From NCBI GenBank assembly GCA_019638615.1, contig JAHBTL010000005.1:1-64000 (forward strand): a stretch of 64,000 nt of DNA, read 5' to 3'. Under the pieces are notes generated by a model. The model ran no database searches and was not told where the DNA came from. It worked only from the letters and a program-made list of their open reading frames with translations. This document shows, piece by piece, positions 61,778 to 64,000 of the stretch. A program made the position numbers and the translations under genes. The DNA is from Chitinophagaceae bacterium (GTDB lineage Bacteria; Bacteroidota; Bacteroidia; Chitinophagales; Chitinophagaceae). Numbering within the stretch: position 1 is the first letter of the stretch; each line of letters begins with the position of its first letter.

Positions 61778-63139
61778 ATGAAGATGAAAAAGATCATAAC
61801 AATAATATATAGTTCTTTACTGATAATGGGTTGCTCAAAAGAGCTGGATATAAGGCCAACCCAAAGTATTGATGAAGCGGATGTGTTTACGAGCGATGCG
61901 AATATTAAAGCGGCTTTGAATGGCGCCTACGATGTGGTGAGCAACGCAAGCTTTATGGGTGGGGACCTCCAGTTGTATGCCGAGCTGCTTGGTGCAGATG
62001 AAGAAATTGAATGGGTTGGTACTTATAATGAGCCGGATGAAGTGTACAGGAAAACGATGCTGGTAAACAATGTGTATATAAGGGATACCTGGCTGAATGG
62101 ATATAAGGCGGTCAACATTTGCAATAATATACTTGCAGCGATCAACATTGTAGATGAAAATGACAGGGACAGAGTGCAGGGTGAAGCGCTTTTTTTGAGA
62201 GGACAGGTTTATTTTGAGCTGGTAAAGCTGTTTGCGAAACCCTACAGCGCCGGAAATACTGCTGCAAATCCGGGTTTGCAACTGATCAGCGAACCCACCG
62301 TTGGCGACATATCGGATGCAAACCGGGTTCCCCGCAGCTCGCTGGAAGATACCTATACTTTTATACTGGGCGACTTAACGCAGGCAAAGGAATTATTGCC
62401 AGAGCCTGACCCTGATGACCCTACTGTATATGCCAATAAATATGTTGCGGCGGCAGTATTGTCGCGGGTGTACCTGCAAATGGGCGATTATCCGAACGCC
62501 AGGGAGCAGGCCAACAAAGTGATCGAAAGCGGTTATTACAGTCTTACGGCTAATTATGCAGATGAATTCAATAATTCTTCCAATACTTCCGAAGATATTT
62601 TCGCTTTACAGGTATCGCCCCAGCATGATGAAAATGATATGCATTTGTTTTGGTCTATCATAGATTATGGCGCCAGGGAAGGCGATGTGGCGATACTTCA
62701 AAAGCACATTGATTTGTATACCGCGCAGGATAAAAGACACGCTCTTTTTTATATAGACGACCAGGATATTTACCGCAGCGGCAAATGGAAATTGCAGTAT
62801 AAAAACATTCCCTATATACGCCTGGCGGAAATGTACCTTACAAGAGCAGAATGTAATTTTCGTTTGGGCGGCGACCTGGGCGCTACCCCCGATGAAGATA
62901 TGAATGAAACCATCCGCGCGCGCGCGGGTGCAGATCCTGTGGCCGTTACATTGAGCAATATCCTGATGGAAAGGAGGCTGGAGCTGGCTCACGAAGGACA
63001 GCGCATTCACGATATTAAACGTTTGAAACAGCCGGTGGACGGATTTGAATATGATGCTAATAAATTAGTAATGCCTATACCCATCAGGGAAATAAACGCC
63101 GTTGGCGGGGACATATTGAAACAGAACGATGGATATTGA
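61778..63139 (+). CDS. SusD/RagB family outer-membrane lipoprotein
   Basis: 453 residues with lipobox SSLLIMGCSKE. SusD motifs: NIKAALNGAYDVVS, GEALFLRGQVYFELVKLF, AAAVLSRVYLQMGDYPNAREQANKVIE, IRLAEMYLTRAECNFRLGG and the C-terminal NILMERRLELAHEGQRIHDIKRL. Surface glycan-binding partner of the SusC upstream. Confidence 0.95.
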   Translation: MKMKKIITIIYSSLLIMGCSKELDIRPTQSIDEADVFTSDANIKAALNGAYDVVSNASFMGGDLQLYAELLGADEEIEWVGTYNEPDEVYRKTMLVNNVYIRDTWLNGYKAVNICNNILAAINIVDENDRDRVQGEALFLRGQVYFELVKLFAKPYSAGNTAANPGLQLISEPTVGDISDANRVPRSSLEDTYTFILGDLTQAKELLPEPDPDDPTVYANKYVAAAVLSRVYLQMGDYPNAREQANKVIESGYYSLTANYADEFNNSSNTSEDIFALQVSPQHDENDMHLFWSIIDYGAREGDVAILQKHIDLYTAQDKRHALFYIDDQDIYRSGKWKLQYKNIPYIRLAEMYLTRAECNFRLGGDLGATPDEDMNETIRARAGADPVAVTLSNILMERRLELAHEGQRIHDIKRLKQPVDGFEYDANKLVMPIPIREINAVGGDILKQNDGY

Positions 63140-63175
63140 GTGCAAAGAATGATTTATTAAAATATGCATCAGATT

Positions 63176-63206
63176 AAAGCCCGGATCTGCAGAGAGTCCG
63201 GGCTTT
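63176..63206. terminator. bidirectional terminator
   Basis: AAAGCCCGGA/TCCGGGCTTT hairpin between the convergent SusD and MBL-fold genes. Confidence 0.85.
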
Positions 63207-63216
63207 AATCTTACTG

Positions 63217-63978
63217 TTAAGAACTGTAATTTATTCTGTCTCCCCATACAGGAAGCTTCACATCGTGGTAAAATAAAAAAGTCCAGTGTTCCTCCTGTCC
63301 TTTTTGCCACCATTCCTGTCTTAGCTGCATACATTTTTTCCCGTCGTAATCGTATTTGGCGATAAACTTATTTTTCATTTGAGACAGTTGCGGCGCATCG
63401 TCGGCTCCAAAAAAAATAATTTCATTGTCTTCTTTTATTGTGTACACCTGGTGGTAAGGTGAATGTGCGCCGGTCAACTCATAATGGATATAGCCATCAA
63501 TAGTGCCATTACCATCTAAAAAAACAACATTGTCCGATTCGCCTAAGATCTCCACTTCTTCGGGTATATAGGAGGGAAAGCCTTTTTCCAATGCAAAATC
63601 CAGCTCTTTTTTTTGTACATAATACGTTGCCGAAGGGAAGCTGAGAAAATAGCGGTTCAGGATTTTATCTTTCATGCTCACTCCGCCGGCATGGTCTTTA
63701 TGCAAATGACTCATCAAAACTTTAGTGATGTCTGAAGGATTGACGCCATGGTCAATCAGGTGCTGATGAAGCTGTAATGTACCATCGGCATTGGTAAATC
63801 CCAACCCGGCATCGAGCAATAAAATATCTCTGGAAGTAATAACAACAAAAGGCTGTATTTCTACCAGCAGGCTTCCCCTGCTTCTTTCCTGTAAATGATC
63901 GTCGTTAAGATCAAATGGTATGAATTGTTTGGAATGGTCTATCGTAAATGTGCCTTCGCTCAGCGGGATAATTTTCAT
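63217..63978 (-). CDS. MBL-fold metal-dependent hydrolase
   Basis: 253 residues. HLHKDHAGG zinc motif (about 90-98), LLDAGLGF, a later His in GAHSPYHQVY and FFGADDAPQ. No signal peptide, so cytoplasmic; resembles the lactonase/quorum-quenching-like group rather than beta-lactamases. Only 22 bases of upstream sequence are in the window. Confidence 0.88.
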   Translation of the reverse strand: MKIIPLSEGTFTIDHSKQFIPFDLNDDHLQERSRGSLLVEIQPFVVITSRDILLLDAGLGFTNADGTLQLHQHLIDHGVNPSDITKVLMSHLHKDHAGGVSMKDKILNRYFLSFPSATYYVQKKELDFALEKGFPSYIPEEVEILGESDNVVFLDGNGTIDGYIHYELTGAHSPYHQVYTIKEDNEIIFFGADDAPQLSQMKNKFIAKYDYDGKKCMQLRQEWWQKGQEEHWTFLFYHDVKLPVWGDRINYSS

Positions 63979-64000
63979 GCAGCGAAGTTACGTTAATAGC

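Noticed and set aside
1-64000. CRISPR arrays, IS transposases, rRNA operons, replication origin
   Set aside because: Looked for and not seen; the short palindromes are dispersed, not regularly spaced arrays.

Overview
The window looks like chromosomal DNA of a Bacteroidota bacterium, most likely family Chitinophagaceae (inference). The basis is two SusC/SusD outer-membrane uptake pairs, ECF sigma/FecR signalling, a GOB-like metallo-beta-lactamase, weak Shine-Dalgarno use and several promoters of the Bacteroidota type (TAnnTTTG -7 box). No rRNA operon, CRISPR array, transposase or phage structural gene was seen.

Layout. 0-14 kb: RtcB RNA ligase, an ECF sigma unit with small membrane proteins, a DEDDh exoribonuclease, a dynamin-like GTPase, a GOB-type B3 metallo-beta-lactamase, a slipin, a tRNA-like RNA, a luciferase-like oxidoreductase, an AI-2E transporter and a WYL regulator. 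14-40 kb: a catabolic/uptake island with a ceramidase-like enzyme, a large cytochrome c dehydrogenase, deacetylase, MFS transporter, putative glycosidase, sorbosone-dehydrogenase-like cytochrome, RraA-like protein, enolase-superfamily dehydratase, amidohydrolase, SusD, SusC, FecR and ECF sigma. 40-47 kb: a minus-strand tRNA array with an RNA ligase and three further proteins. 47-64 kb: mostly housekeeping genes (hemB, galM-like, gpx, comF, radA, zinc peptidase), a second SusCD pair and an MBL-fold hydrolase.

Two RNA-repair-like systems stand out. (A) A palindrome CTGTGCAA-N5-TTGCACAG occurs identically upstream of rtcB and upstream of the tRNA-like RNA plus slipin, at the same 8-nt distance from the -7 box. 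Diverged copies lie upstream of the WYL regulator and of the dynamin-like gene. The tRNA-like RNA is built from tRNA arms in circularly permuted order.

(B) At 40.9-47.2 kb, thirteen tRNA-like genes flank an Rnl5/DRB0094-type RNA ligase and are followed by a basic unknown protein, a YkuK-type RNase H-fold protein and a membrane AAA ATPase. Five of the tRNAs carry 18-21 nt GC-rich palindromes inside the D, anticodon or T loop. Upstream lie two tandem short ORFs, each followed by an intrinsic terminator. The first encodes a 31-residue peptide that contains all 20 amino acids. Each ORF contains a segment complementary to the 5' arm of its own terminator, which is the layout of a transcription attenuator. 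I infer an operon induced when any tRNA becomes limiting, for example after attack by an anticodon nuclease, that supplies replacement tRNAs and an RNA-sealing enzyme.
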